Of a stretch of DNA of 64,000 bases, positions 33,129 to 40,906 are shown piece by piece (the stretch's first letter is position 1; the number at the start of each line of letters is the position of its first letter). This stretch comes from Saccharothrix algeriensis (GTDB taxonomy: Bacteria; Actinomycetota; Actinomycetes; Mycobacteriales; Pseudonocardiaceae): assembly GCF_016907655.1 (NCBI RefSeq), contig NZ_JAFBCL010000001.1, positions 3,196,001-3,260,000 on the forward strand. The letters run 5' to 3'. The notes under the pieces were generated by a model. It saw only the letters and a program-made list of their open reading frames with translations. It had not been told where the DNA came from and searched no databases. The position numbers and the translations under genes are program-made.

Positions 33129-33488
33129 TCACCCCTCGCCGGTCGGCGCGCCGTGCTTGGCCAGCCAGTCCGCGACCAGCGCGCGCTGGGTCCGGGCGTC
33201 ACCGCCCTGCACGGTGATCGACTCCTCGCCGGACCTGATCACGACTTTGCGGGCGCTGCCGCGCTGCACGAACGCCGTGACCACGGACGCCACCGCCGCC
33301 GCGACGGCCGCGGGCACCGCGCCGTTGAGCAGCAGCTCCGAGATCGCCATGCCGGCGCCGCTCTTCGCGCCGGGCGGCGGCGCGGCGGGCGCGCGCCGGG
33401 CGTCCACCCGCGCGCCCCGCACCAGTTCCCCGATCAGCATGTCCGTCGCGACCGCGCCGTCCGGCGCGTCGACCGTCAAGTGGAACAA
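33129..33488 (-). CDS. EACC1-type effector-associated membrane protein
   Basis: A small protein (119 aa) opens with a strand (LFHLTVDAPDG), a Pro-rich linker and one transmembrane helix (residues about 51-73, ELLLNGAVPAAVAAAVASVV). It ends in a beta-rich cytoplasmic part (RKVVIRSGEESITVQGG) and a helix ending in WLAKHG. This is the layout of Effector-Associated Constant Component 1, which accompanies caspases and other effectors in actinobacterial conflict systems. GGGGAGGG lies 4 nt before TTG 33488, the chosen start. Its stop is one base from the caspase start. Confidence 0.83.
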   Translation of the reverse strand: MFHLTVDAPDGAVATDMLIGELVRGARVDARRAPAAPPPGAKSGAGMAISELLLNGAVPAAVAAAVASVVTAFVQRGSARKVVIRSGEESITVQGGDARTQRALVADWLAKHGAPTGEG

Positions 33489-33682
33489 GCAGCCCTCCCC
33501 GGTAGGACTCCGATCATCCCAGCAGCGGCAAGGCCAGTCCACGCCACGACGCAACGTTTGACCGCCTGAACCCCCTTCTCCCTTAACGATTTACCGCATT
33601 AGGCCGTTCATGCGATCGAGTTGTGCTGAGCTAGGCCACTCAGAGCTGCATGTTTCGCTGAGCACGGGTTACCCTCGTTCAC

Positions 33683-34930
33683 GTGACAGCGCACATCACC
33701 CGGACGGAGTCCCGCGACGGAGCGCCGGAGCCGGCGCCCCGCGTCGACAGCGAGGTCGGCCCCCTGCGCACGGTGCTGCTGCACCGGCCGGGCGCCGAGT
33801 TGAAGCGCCTGACGCCGCGCAACAACGACCAGCTGCTGTTCGACGGCGTGCCCTGGGTGGACCGGGCCCAGGAGGAGCACGACGCGTTCGCCGAGGTGCT
33901 CCGCGGCCGGGGCGTCGAGGTGCTGCTGCTGTCGGACCTGCTGGTGGCGGCCCTGGCGGACGACCGGGCGCGGATCGCCGGCGTCCACAGCGCGGTCAAC
34001 GAGCGCCGGCTGGGCATCGACCTGGCCGACGTGCTGCGGTCGCACCTGTCGTCCATCGGCCCCGACCAGCTCGCGACCGCGCTGATGACCGGCATGACGT
34101 TCGAGGAGCTGCCGGCCGCCGAGGGCGCGTCGCTGGTGCGCAAGATGCACCACCCGCACGACTTCGCCGTCGACCCGCTGCCCAACCTGCTGTTCACCCG
34201 CGACTCGTCGGTCTGGGTGGGCGACCGGGTGGCGATCACCTCGCTCGCCCTGCCCGCCCGCGACCGCGAGACGGCCCTGACCGACCTCATCTACGCCTAC
34301 CACCCGAGGTTCCGCAAGACCGGCCGCGCCTACGGCGCCCACTCCGCGCCCGTCGAGGGCGGCGACGTCCTGCTGCTCGCGCCCGGCGTGCTGGCGATCG
34401 GCGTCGGCGAGCGCACCACCCCGGCCGGCGCGGAGTCCTTCGCCCGCTCGGCCCTCAGCGACGGCCTGGCGCACACCGTCCTGGCGGTGCCGATCACCCA
34501 GGAGCGCGCCACCATGCACCTGGACACGGTGTGCACGATGGTCGACCGCGACGCGGTGGTGATGTACCCGGCGGTGCGCGACAACCTGTTCGCCTTCCCG
34601 GTCCGCTCGGACGGCGACGGCGGCGTCGTGGTGGCCGACCGCGCCCCGTTCCTGGACGCGGCGGCCGAGGCCATGGGCATCGACAAGCTGCGCGTGATCG
34701 ACACCGGCCTGGACCCGGTCACCGCCGAGCGCGAGCAGTGGGACGACGGCAACAACACCCTCGCCGTCGGGCCCGGCCTCGTCGTCGCCTACGAGCGCAA
34801 CGTCGAGACCAACGCGCGCCTGGAGGACGCCGGCGTCGAGGTGCTGCGGATCAGCGGCTCGGAACTGGGTTCCGGCCGGGGCGGCCCGCGGTGCATGTCG
34901 TGCCCGATCGACCGCGCCGCGCTGGTGTGA
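33683..34930 (+). CDS. arcA: Arginine deiminase
   Basis: It hydrolyses arginine to citrulline and ammonia. The family motifs are all present: [12 protein letters not shown] (Asp), VEGGDVLLL (Glu/Asp), [15 protein letters not shown] (His/Asp) and the nucleophile Cys in GPRCMSCPI near the C-terminus. Length 415 aa is normal. TACCCT lies 7 nt before the GTG, suggesting leaderless transcription. No arcB, arcC or antiporter gene is adjacent, so it is not in a standard ADI operon. The citrulline produced may feed arginine recycling or ammonia release under acid stress. Confidence 0.94.
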   Translation: MTAHITRTESRDGAPEPAPRVDSEVGPLRTVLLHRPGAELKRLTPRNNDQLLFDGVPWVDRAQEEHDAFAEVLRGRGVEVLLLSDLLVAALADDRARIAGVHSAVNERRLGIDLADVLRSHLSSIGPDQLATALMTGMTFEELPAAEGASLVRKMHHPHDFAVDPLPNLLFTRDSSVWVGDRVAITSLALPARDRETALTDLIYAYHPRFRKTGRAYGAHSAPVEGGDVLLLAPGVLAIGVGERTTPAGAESFARSALSDGLAHTVLAVPITQERATMHLDTVCTMVDRDAVVMYPAVRDNLFAFPVRSDGDGGVVVADRAPFLDAAAEAMGIDKLRVIDTGLDPVTAEREQWDDGNNTLAVGPGLVVAYERNVETNARLEDAGVEVLRISGSELGSGRGGPRCMSCPIDRAALV

Positions 34931-34934
34931 CAGG

Positions 34935-34989
34935 AAAGGTTTGCCTCAACGCAGCTTAGGCAAACCATGCCATTATTAGCCTTACCTGC
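34935..34989 (+). promoter_or_regulatory. Three tandem IdeR-like boxes before ferritin
   Basis: Boxes at 34935-34953 (AAAGGTTTGCCTCAACGCA), 34951-34969 (core TTAGGCAAACC) and 34971-34989 (core TTAGCCTTACCT) each match 13 of 19 positions of TWAGGTWAGSCTWACCTWA. They are spaced about 16-20 bp and lie 38-92 nt before the ferritin ATG. Tandem boxes upstream of mycobacterial bfrB mediate IdeR activation, so the same logic is likely. Confidence 0.68.
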
Positions 34990-35026
34990 GGTGCATTCAG
35001 CAGCACTTCCGACTAATGTCCACGAC

Positions 35027-35584
35027 ATGGCCATCAACCTCAAGAAGATCCCTGCCCGCACGTCCAAGTTCCACGACCTGCTCCAGGCCCAGGTCCGGAA
35101 CGAGCTGACCGCGTCCCAGCAGTACTTGGCCATCGCGGTGTGGTTCGACGGCAACGACCTGCCGCGCCTGGCGGCGCACTTCTACAAGCAGTCGCTGGAA
35201 GAGCGCAACCACGCCATGATGATCGTCCAGTACCTGATGGACAACGACCTGAAGGTCGCGATCCCGGGCGTGGACGAGGTCCGCAACGACTTCACCACCG
35301 CCCGCGAGCCGGTGGAGCTGGCCCTGGGCCAGGAGAAGGCCGTCACCGAGCAGGTCGTCGAGCTGGCCCGGACCGCCCGCGACGAGGGCGACTACCTCGG
35401 CGAGCAGTTCCTCCAGTGGTTCCTCAAGGAGCAGGTGGAGGAGGTGGCGTCGATGACCACGCTGCTGACCGTGATCGACCGCGCGGACGGCAACCTGTTC
35501 CACGTGGAGAACTTCCTCGTGCGCGAGGCCGTGGGCGAGGACGCCGACCCGACCGCGCCGCGCGCCGCCGGCGGCGCGCTGTAG
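35027..35584 (+). CDS. bfrB: Ferritin
   Basis: A 185-residue four-helix ferritin. Helix A contains RNELTASQQYLAIAVWFD, helix B EERNHAMMIVQYLMDN, helix D GEQFLQWFLKEQVEEVASM; these hold the ferroxidase ligands Glu, Glu-x-x-His and Glu. The haem-coordinating Met pattern of true bacterioferritin is not evident, so it is a BfrB-like ferritin that stores iron as a mineral core. ATG 35027 is chosen because the conserved protein begins MAINLKKIPARTSKFH. Three IdeR-like boxes precede it and a strong hairpin follows. Confidence 0.92.
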   Translation: MAINLKKIPARTSKFHDLLQAQVRNELTASQQYLAIAVWFDGNDLPRLAAHFYKQSLEERNHAMMIVQYLMDNDLKVAIPGVDEVRNDFTTAREPVELALGQEKAVTEQVVELARTARDEGDYLGEQFLQWFLKEQVEEVASMTTLLTVIDRADGNLFHVENFLVREAVGEDADPTAPRAAGGAL

Positions 35585-35597
35585 GGCACCGCGCGCA

Positions 35598-35630
35598 CGG
35601 GGGGCGGGCCGGTCGCCGGCCCGCCCCCCG
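35598..35630 (+). terminator. Strong hairpin terminator after ferritin
   Basis: A perfect 15-bp GC stem with a TCG loop (35613-35615) begins 14 nt after the ferritin stop. There is no T-run, which is usual in high-GC actinobacteria. Confidence 0.65.
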
Positions 35631-35674
35631 GCGCATTCACCGGGCGGCGCCGGGAACGGCTCCCGGGCGATTCC

Positions 35675-36199
35675 TCAGAGCGCGCACGACAACTCCCGGC
35701 TGATTCCCATGCTCGTCAGCGTGTCCCCGGCGTTCATGAAGTGGAATTTGTACCGCACGTCACCGCCGACCGCCGCCGTGAATCCGTGCTGGTTCCACTC
35801 CACCCCGGGGTGCAGCCGCCGCATCCGGTCGCGGGAATCGCCGATGCGCAACCCGGCCGGGGTCCGCGCGCCCGCCTCGACCCGGATCTCGGCGGCCACG
35901 CCGCCGTCCACGCCGACCCACCCGCGGACGCGTTCCAGGGAGCGCACCGGGCACGAGGCCGTGGGCAGCTCGACGGCGCCCCCGACCTCCCCGGTGGCCT
36001 CCAGCTCGGCCAGGGTCATCCCCAGCCGGACGCGCCCGACGCCCTCCGGTCCCAGCACGGGCACGTCGTCCACCACCACGGTCTCCACCACGGTGGTCGG
36101 CGTCGGGCGCGGCAGGTCCTGCACCCGCCCCGCCGTGCACCCCGCCACGGCGGAGCACCCGGCCACCACCGTCAGGAGCACCGCGGGGACCACCCTCAC
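35675..36199 (-). CDS. Lipoprotein with two LGMT-type modules
   Basis: A 174-residue exported protein. The N-terminus VRVVPAVLLTVVAGCSAVAGC is a short lipoprotein signal with lipobox VVAGC. The mature part has RVRLGMTLAELEATGEV, a Cys pair and GLRIGDSRDRMRRLHPGVEW. The same order (LGMT..EA..TG, then G...S...R..YPGV) occurs in the preceding gene product, so the two are diverged relatives. It is third in the sigma-factor operon (GTGA overlap). Probably an envelope stress component; function unknown. Confidence 0.75.
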   Translation of the reverse strand: MRVVPAVLLTVVAGCSAVAGCTAGRVQDLPRPTPTTVVETVVVDDVPVLGPEGVGRVRLGMTLAELEATGEVGGAVELPTASCPVRSLERVRGWVGVDGGVAAEIRVEAGARTPAGLRIGDSRDRMRRLHPGVEWNQHGFTAAVGGDVRYKFHFMNAGDTLTSMGISRELSCAL

Positions 36200-36846
36200 G
36201 AACCTTCGGGACCGCACTCGCTCCCCACCCGCTCGATCCGCACCGCCGTCACCGACCCGCCCGCCACCGGGAACACGTACCGCCAGTCCTCGCCCATGAG
36301 CACCACCGCCCGGTCGCCCTCGACCGCCACGCCCGGGTAAGCCCGCCGCACCTCCTGGAGCGAGGACCCCGCGCCGATCCCCGAGGGCGTGTAGCCCAGC
36401 GGCGGCAACGTGATCCGCACGACGCCCGATCGGGGCGACACGATGACGGCGTCCCCGGCGTTGTCCTTGGTCGAGTAGGCGACGCACTTCCCCGCGTGGC
36501 CGGGCAGCACCAGGGCCCCGGTGGCCCGCGCCTCGGCGTCGGTCATCCCCAGCCGGAAGTTCGCGTGGGCCGGCGGCTCCAGCGCCTGCGGCCCCACCGA
36601 CACGGTCACCGTCGCCGGGCCGGGCGGCGCGCCCGCCTCGGAGCCGGGGAGGCGCAGGCCGGCCGCCCCGACCGCGCCGCCGAGCAGCACCACCGCCGCC
36701 GCCGCGCCCGCCACCCCGACCCGGACCTGCCGCCGACGCCGCGCGCCGGCCACGATCCGGGTGTCCGCGCCGGGCCGCACCGGGAGGTCGAGCCGGTCGT
36801 CCCGGAACAGCTCCCGCAGCCGGTCATCCAAGTCCACCCGGCTCAC
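36196..36846 (-). CDS. Membrane protein downstream of SigE-family sigma, possible anti-sigma
   Basis: A 216-residue protein with a charged cytoplasmic head (MSRVDLDDRLRELFRDD), one helix at residues about 42-64 (VGVAGAAAAVVLLGGAVGAA) and an exported part with FRLGMTDAEARATGALVLPG and LQEVRRAYPGVAVEGD. The ATG overlaps the sigma gene by 23 nt. SigE-family sigmas are often followed by such one-helix proteins, which are thought to regulate them. No zinc anti-sigma motif is present. The exported domain resembles the lipoprotein encoded next. Confidence 0.72.
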   Translation of the reverse strand: MSRVDLDDRLRELFRDDRLDLPVRPGADTRIVAGARRRRQVRVGVAGAAAAVVLLGGAVGAAGLRLPGSEAGAPPGPATVTVSVGPQALEPPAHANFRLGMTDAEARATGALVLPGHAGKCVAYSTKDNAGDAVIVSPRSGVVRITLPPLGYTPSGIGAGSSLQEVRRAYPGVAVEGDRAVVLMGEDWRYVFPVAGGSVTAVRIERVGSECGPEGS

Positions 36847-37351
36847 CCCCCGCCTCCAGCCGCCGCCGCAAGGTCGCCATGGCCTTGCTGTTCTGGCTCT
36901 TCACCGTCCCGGTCGAGACGCCGAGCGCGTCGGCGATCTCCCGCTCGGAGAGCCCCTCGTAGAACCGGAGCACGACCACCGCGCGCTGCCGCGGCGGCAG
37001 CGCGCGCAGCGCCTGCCACAGCGGCTCGTGGTCCAGCCGGTCCTGGCCCGCCGCCGCGACGACGTCCGGGAGGTCGGCGACGAGGTGCTCGCGGCGGTGC
37101 CGCCGCCACCGGCTGATGTGGGCGTTGGCCATCGCCCGCCGCGCGTACGCGAGCGGGTCGACGCCCCGGCGCAGCACCGCGGCCCACCGGGCGCCGACCT
37201 TCTCCAGCACGGCCTGCACCAGGTCGGCCGCGTCGTGGGGGTTGCCGGTCAGCGCGTGGCCGTAGCGCAACAGGCCCGGCAGCGACATCCGGACGAACTC
37301 CCCGAAGTCGTCCCGCACATCCGCCCACCCGGCCGGCAAGACCGCCGTCAC
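36824..37351 (-). CDS. SigE family ECF RNA polymerase sigma factor
   Basis: The 175-residue protein has sigma region 2 (about 18-80; LLRYGHALTGNPHDAADLVQ, AYARRAMANAHIS) and region 4 (about 105-165; ALPPRQRAVVVLRFYEGLSE, REIADALGVSTGTVKSQNSK). This matches the actinobacterial SigE-like ECF subfamily. A GCAAC-N17-CGTG promoter of the type such sigmas recognise lies 45-70 nt upstream, consistent with autoregulation. It is first in a three-gene operon with a membrane protein and a lipoprotein. Confidence 0.9.
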   Translation of the reverse strand: MTAVLPAGWADVRDDFGEFVRMSLPGLLRYGHALTGNPHDAADLVQAVLEKVGARWAAVLRRGVDPLAYARRAMANAHISRWRRHRREHLVADLPDVVAAAGQDRLDHEPLWQALRALPPRQRAVVVLRFYEGLSEREIADALGVSTGTVKSQNSKAMATLRRRLEAGGEPGGLG

Positions 37352-37395
37352 CCCGCTCCCCTTCCCGACGGGCCCCCGCGCGCCGTCGGTGGGTT

Positions 37396-37421
37396 CACGC
37401 CCGGAGCGGCCCCCCGGTTGC
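37396..37421 (-). promoter_or_regulatory. ECF-type promoter GCAAC-N17-CGTG for the sigma operon
   Basis: On the minus strand GCAAC (37421-37417) is followed by 17 nt and CGTG (37399-37396), 45 nt before the sigma ATG. The -35, spacer and -10 equal those at 43391 and 44498, upstream of another SigE-family sigma locus. Confidence 0.65.
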
Positions 37422-37498
37422 CCGGCCGGACATCACGGAACGGACAACGACCGGTCGCGCCGGTCCGGCGGCGTCACCGGCCCGGCGCCGCCGGGCGG

Positions 37499-37825
37499 TC
37501 AGAGCACGGGCAGCGGCCGGAACACCCCGTCGGCGTCGGGGGTGAACTCCTGCACCGCCACCACCGCGTCGGCCGGCACCGGGCCGTAGACGTGCGGGAA
37601 CCAGGGCCCGGACTCGTCGCCGTCGCCCGGTTCCCACAGCACCGGCAGCCCCTCGGGGTCGATCATCAGCACCACCAGGTCGTGCCGCCCCGGGTAGAAG
37701 CGGTTCGCCGGCAGGTGCACGGTCCCGGGGTCCGAGCAGTGCACGAACCCGTCCGGGTCGAGCGGGATCGAACCCGACTCCCGGGCGCGGGCCCACTCTT
37801 CCCTGGACGAGATCCGGAACAGCAT
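37499..37825 (-). CDS. DUF952 family protein
   Basis: A 108-residue protein with DPDGFVHCSDPGTVHLPANR and FPHVYGPVPADAVVAV, the two conserved blocks of DUF952. It is often described as an ADP-ribosyltransferase-like or glutathione-transferase-linked small domain, but its function is unproven. It stands alone; a DnaA-box-like cluster lies just upstream of its start. Confidence 0.85.
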   Translation of the reverse strand: MLFRISSREEWARARESGSIPLDPDGFVHCSDPGTVHLPANRFYPGRHDLVVLMIDPEGLPVLWEPGDGDESGPWFPHVYGPVPADAVVAVQEFTPDADGVFRPLPVL

Positions 37826-37855
37826 CTGCCACTCCCTGGGGACACGACGGCCGAG

Positions 37856-37901
37856 TTATCCACAGCCTCCTGTGGACAGACTGGGGGAAAATTGTGGACA
37901 A
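37856..37901. promoter_or_regulatory. Cluster of DnaA-box-like 9-mers
   Basis: TTATCCACA (37856-37864, perfect classical DnaA box), TGTGGACAG (37871-37879) and TGTGGACAA (37893-37901) fall within 46 bp between the DUF952 start and the DUF5926 stop. The first and second face each other. This short stretch is more AT-rich than its surroundings (GGGGGAAAATTG). Confidence 0.6.
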
Positions 37902-37902
37902 C

Positions 37903-38847
37903 TCACCGCAGGGTGATCTGCCGCCCGCGCAGGCCGTCCCGGGACCGCCGCTCCGCCTCGGTCAGCGGCTCGTCGTCCAGGCTGCCCAGCGCGTCCAGCA
38001 GGCGCTTGCCCAGCGCCTCCGCCGGCCCGGCCCACTCGCTGGAGTGCTGCTCCCGGTCCAGGTCCCACACCGGCACCAGCAGCCCGTGCGCCCGGAACGA
38101 CCCGGCGTAGCGCGAGCCCTCGCCCAGGTCCAGCTCACCGCGGACCGACAGCCGGGCCAGCGCCGCCAGCAGCGTCTCCTCGGGCTCCGGCCGCACCCAC
38201 CGCAGGTGCGCCTTGTCGCCCGCGTCCACCCAGTACGCGGCCCGCACGCCGGGCGCGGACACCCGCTCGGTGGGCAGGATGGCGGCGTTCGCCCGCTCCA
38301 GGGACAGCGCCACGTCGCCGGTGGCCTCGTTCTCCGGCGGCATCCACCACGCGAAGTCGGTGTGCAGCTCGGGCTCGATGTCCGCGTCGACGTCCAGCAG
38401 GTCCTGCAGCCGACCCGGGTTCGCGCCGTCGTCGGGGCCCACCACGGGCAGCGCGTCACCGGTCTCCGCGGTCAGCGCCCACTGCACCGCCCGCGCCAGG
38501 TCCCGGCTGAGATCACCCGACCGGGTCTGCACCTGGAGCCCGACGAACGCCGTGCCGTCGGCCCGGACCAGCCCGGCGGCGGCCATCGGCAGCACCGAGG
38601 CGAGGGTGATCTCGCGCGGCGCGTCCTCCAGCGGCAGCCGGACCGTTGCCGACGGGACGAACTCGCGCAGCGCGATCAGCTCCGCCTCGGCGGCGAGCCC
38701 CTGGAACGGGCGGGAGACGATGACGTCCGCCGCTCCGCCGGCCGCGCCGTGGCAGGCTTTGTAGCGCTTGCCGGAGCCACACGGGCACGGCCGGCGCGGG
38801 TTGACGCCGTCGGTGGGCTTGTTCTTCACGGCCGTCCGCTTCGCCAC
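37903..38847 (-). CDS. DUF5926 / SEC-C motif protein
   Basis: The N-terminal SEC-C zinc motif PCPCGSGKRYKACHG lies at residues about 20-34. The remaining 280 residues, with DVIVSRPFQGLAAEAELIAL and HTDFAWWMPPENEATGDVAL, form the actinobacterial DUF5926 domain of unknown function. SEC-C motifs bind zinc and in SecA contact SecB and ribosomes. AAGGAGG lies 5 nt before GTG 38847, so this start is preferred to TTG 38862. It follows the phosphodiesterase gene by 16 nt. Confidence 0.87.
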   Translation of the reverse strand: MAKRTAVKNKPTDGVNPRRPCPCGSGKRYKACHGAAGGAADVIVSRPFQGLAAEAELIALREFVPSATVRLPLEDAPREITLASVLPMAAAGLVRADGTAFVGLQVQTRSGDLSRDLARAVQWALTAETGDALPVVGPDDGANPGRLQDLLDVDADIEPELHTDFAWWMPPENEATGDVALSLERANAAILPTERVSAPGVRAAYWVDAGDKAHLRWVRPEPEETLLAALARLSVRGELDLGEGSRYAGSFRAHGLLVPVWDLDREQHSSEWAGPAEALGKRLLDALGSLDDEPLTEAERRSRDGLRGRQITLR

Positions 38848-38863
38848 CGCCGCCTCCTTCAAG

Positions 38864-39571
38864 TCAGGGCTGGTCGGGCGTCAAGTTAGCCCCCAGCACC
38901 CCGCGCGCCTGCGCCGGGTTGTTGGTCGCGAGGTAGCGCACGCCGCGCTCGGCGCACAGCGCGATGTCGGCGGGCTCGTCCACCGTCCAGCAGTAGGCGC
39001 CCGCGCCGCGCCCCGGGTGCCGCTTGAGCAGGCGCAGCCCCGGCCCGGCGAGGTCGGCGAACGGCGGCAGCCGCTCGGGCCAGGAGCGGCCGAGCAGCAG
39101 CACCGTCGGGACCCGCGGGGCCAGTGCCTTGAACCGGCGGACCGCCGACGCGGAGAACGACATCATCACCGCGTCCACGCCGCGCCCGGCCAGCGCGGCG
39201 GCCAGCCGCCGCTCCACCTCCGCACCCTGCCGCACGGGGTGCTTGGTCTCCACGAACAGCCGCACCCCGCTGCCGGCGACCAGCTCCAGCAGCTCGTCGA
39301 GGGTCAGCACCGGCGCGGGCACGCCGCCGTGCCAGCTGCCGAAGTCGTGCCGGCGCAGCTCGGCCAGGGTCAGCGCGCCGACCGCGCCGCTGCCGTCGCT
39401 GGTGCGGTCGACGGTGCGGTCGTGGACGCACACCAGGTGCCCGTCCCGGGTCAGCCGGACGTCGCACTCCACCCCGTCCGCGCCCTGGGCGATCGCCAGC
39501 TCGTACGCGGCGAGGGTGTGTTCGGGTCGGGCGTGCGACGCCCCGCGGTGAGCGACGAGTTCCGGTGGCAC
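38864..39571 (-). CDS. Glycerophosphodiester phosphodiesterase
   Basis: A 235-residue cytoplasmic GDPD of the UgpQ type: ELVAHRGASHARPEHTLAAY (catalytic His and Glu), DGVECDVRLTRDGHLVCVHD (metal-binding Glu/Asp and second His) and VRLFVETKH. It hydrolyses glycerophosphodiesters to glycerol-3-phosphate and alcohol. GTG 39571 is chosen since the barrel begins at PPELVAHRG; GTG 39625 is possible. No signal peptide, unlike the second GDPD at 40907. Confidence 0.88.
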   Translation of the reverse strand: MPPELVAHRGASHARPEHTLAAYELAIAQGADGVECDVRLTRDGHLVCVHDRTVDRTSDGSGAVGALTLAELRRHDFGSWHGGVPAPVLTLDELLELVAGSGVRLFVETKHPVRQGAEVERRLAAALAGRGVDAVMMSFSASAVRRFKALAPRVPTVLLLGRSWPERLPPFADLAGPGLRLLKRHPGRGAGAYCWTVDEPADIALCAERGVRYLATNNPAQARGVLGANLTPDQP

Positions 39572-39697
39572 AAGGGGGGATGCTCCTGGTGGAGCACCGA
39601 ACGGGTCAACCCGGCCACTCGTGGTCACGGCTCGTCCGACCCTTGCCGGAACAACACCGCGGCATTGGACGCGAGCCCTGCTCACCACCTACGGTCC

Positions 39698-40894
39698 GTG
39701 GCCGTGGCCCCCTTCGACCAGCACGACCCGGCCTTCGTCGCCGACCCGTACCCCACCTTCGCGGCGCTGCGCGCCGAGGCCGAGGTGCACCGGCACGAGG
39801 AGATGGGCGTCGCCCTGGCGGTGTCCCACGCGGCGGCCTCCGCCGTCCTGCGGCACCGCTCCCTGGGCCGCCTCTGGATCGACGCGCGGCCCGTCGAGCA
39901 GTTCACCGGCTTCAACCTCCTGCACCGCAACTCCCTGCTGGAGAACGAGCCGCCCACCCACGGCCGGCTGCGCCGCCTGGTCGCCGCCGCGTTCGGCCGC
40001 GGCCACGTCGAGCGCCTGCGCCCGTGGGTCGCCGCCCTGGCCGACCGGCTGGTCGACGGGCTGGTGGAGCGGGTCCGCGCCGAGGGCCGGGCCGACCTGC
40101 TCGCCCACGTGGCCGCGCCGCTGCCGGTGGAGGTCATCGCGGAGCTGCTGGGCGTGCCCGCCGGCGACCGCGCGCTGCTGCAGCCGTGGTCCAACGCCAT
40201 CGTGAAGATGTACGAGTACGACCTCGCGCCGGACAAGCGGGCGGCGGCCGAGCGGGCGTCCACCGAGTTCGTCGCCTACCTGCGCGAGCTGGTCGCGCTG
40301 CGGCGCGCGGCGCCCGGCGACGACCTGGTGTCGGACCTGGTGGCCGTCACCGACACCGACGGCGGCAGGCTCAGCGAGGACGAGCTGGTCGCCACCGCGG
40401 TCCTGCTGCTCATGGCCGGCCACGAGGCGACGGTCAACGTCATCGGCAACGGCGTGAACGCCCTGCTGACCCACCGCGAGCAGTGGCAGCGCCTGGTGGC
40501 GGACCGGTCCCTCCTCCCCACGGCGGTCGAGGAGCTGATCCGCTTCGACTCACCCCTCCAGCTGTTCGAGCGCACCGCCACCGCGCCGGTGGAGATCGCG
40601 GGCTTCCGCGTCGAGCCGGGGCAGAGGATCGCCGCCCTGCTCGGCTCGGCCGCCCGCGACCCGCTCGCGTTCGAGCGGCCGGACGACCTGGACGTGGGCC
40701 GCGCCCCCAACCCGCACCTGGGGTTCGGCATGGGCATCCACTACTGCCTGGGCGCGCCCCTGGCCCGCATCGAGGTGCAGGCCGCCCTGTCGGCCCTGAC
40801 GCGCAAGCTGCCCGGCGCCCACCTGGCCGCGCCGGCGCGCCGCCGCGCCGAGTTCGTCATCCGGGGCCTGCACGAGCTGCCGCTGACGGGCTGA
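39698..40894 (+). CDS. Cytochrome P450
   Basis: The 398-residue class I P450 has the I-helix motif AGHEAT (240-245), ExxR at 279-282 (ELIR) and the haem loop FGMGIHYCLG with ligand Cys350. The usual AGxET acid-alcohol pair reads AGHEAT, so Glu and Thr are inverted in spacing but both present. There is no adjacent ferredoxin or reductase and no biosynthetic cluster, so the substrate is unknown. GTG 39698 and 39704 are both possible starts. Confidence 0.93.
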   Translation: MAVAPFDQHDPAFVADPYPTFAALRAEAEVHRHEEMGVALAVSHAAASAVLRHRSLGRLWIDARPVEQFTGFNLLHRNSLLENEPPTHGRLRRLVAAAFGRGHVERLRPWVAALADRLVDGLVERVRAEGRADLLAHVAAPLPVEVIAELLGVPAGDRALLQPWSNAIVKMYEYDLAPDKRAAAERASTEFVAYLRELVALRRAAPGDDLVSDLVAVTDTDGGRLSEDELVATAVLLLMAGHEATVNVIGNGVNALLTHREQWQRLVADRSLLPTAVEELIRFDSPLQLFERTATAPVEIAGFRVEPGQRIAALLGSAARDPLAFERPDDLDVGRAPNPHLGFGMGIHYCLGAPLARIEVQAALSALTRKLPGAHLAAPARRRAEFVIRGLHELPLTG

Positions 40895-40906
40895 ACCCGC
40901 GCCCGG

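Noticed and set aside
39698..40894. Secondary metabolite cluster signalled by the P450
   Set aside because: No polyketide, peptide, terpene or tailoring genes are nearby; neighbours are phosphodiesterases and SEC-C protein.
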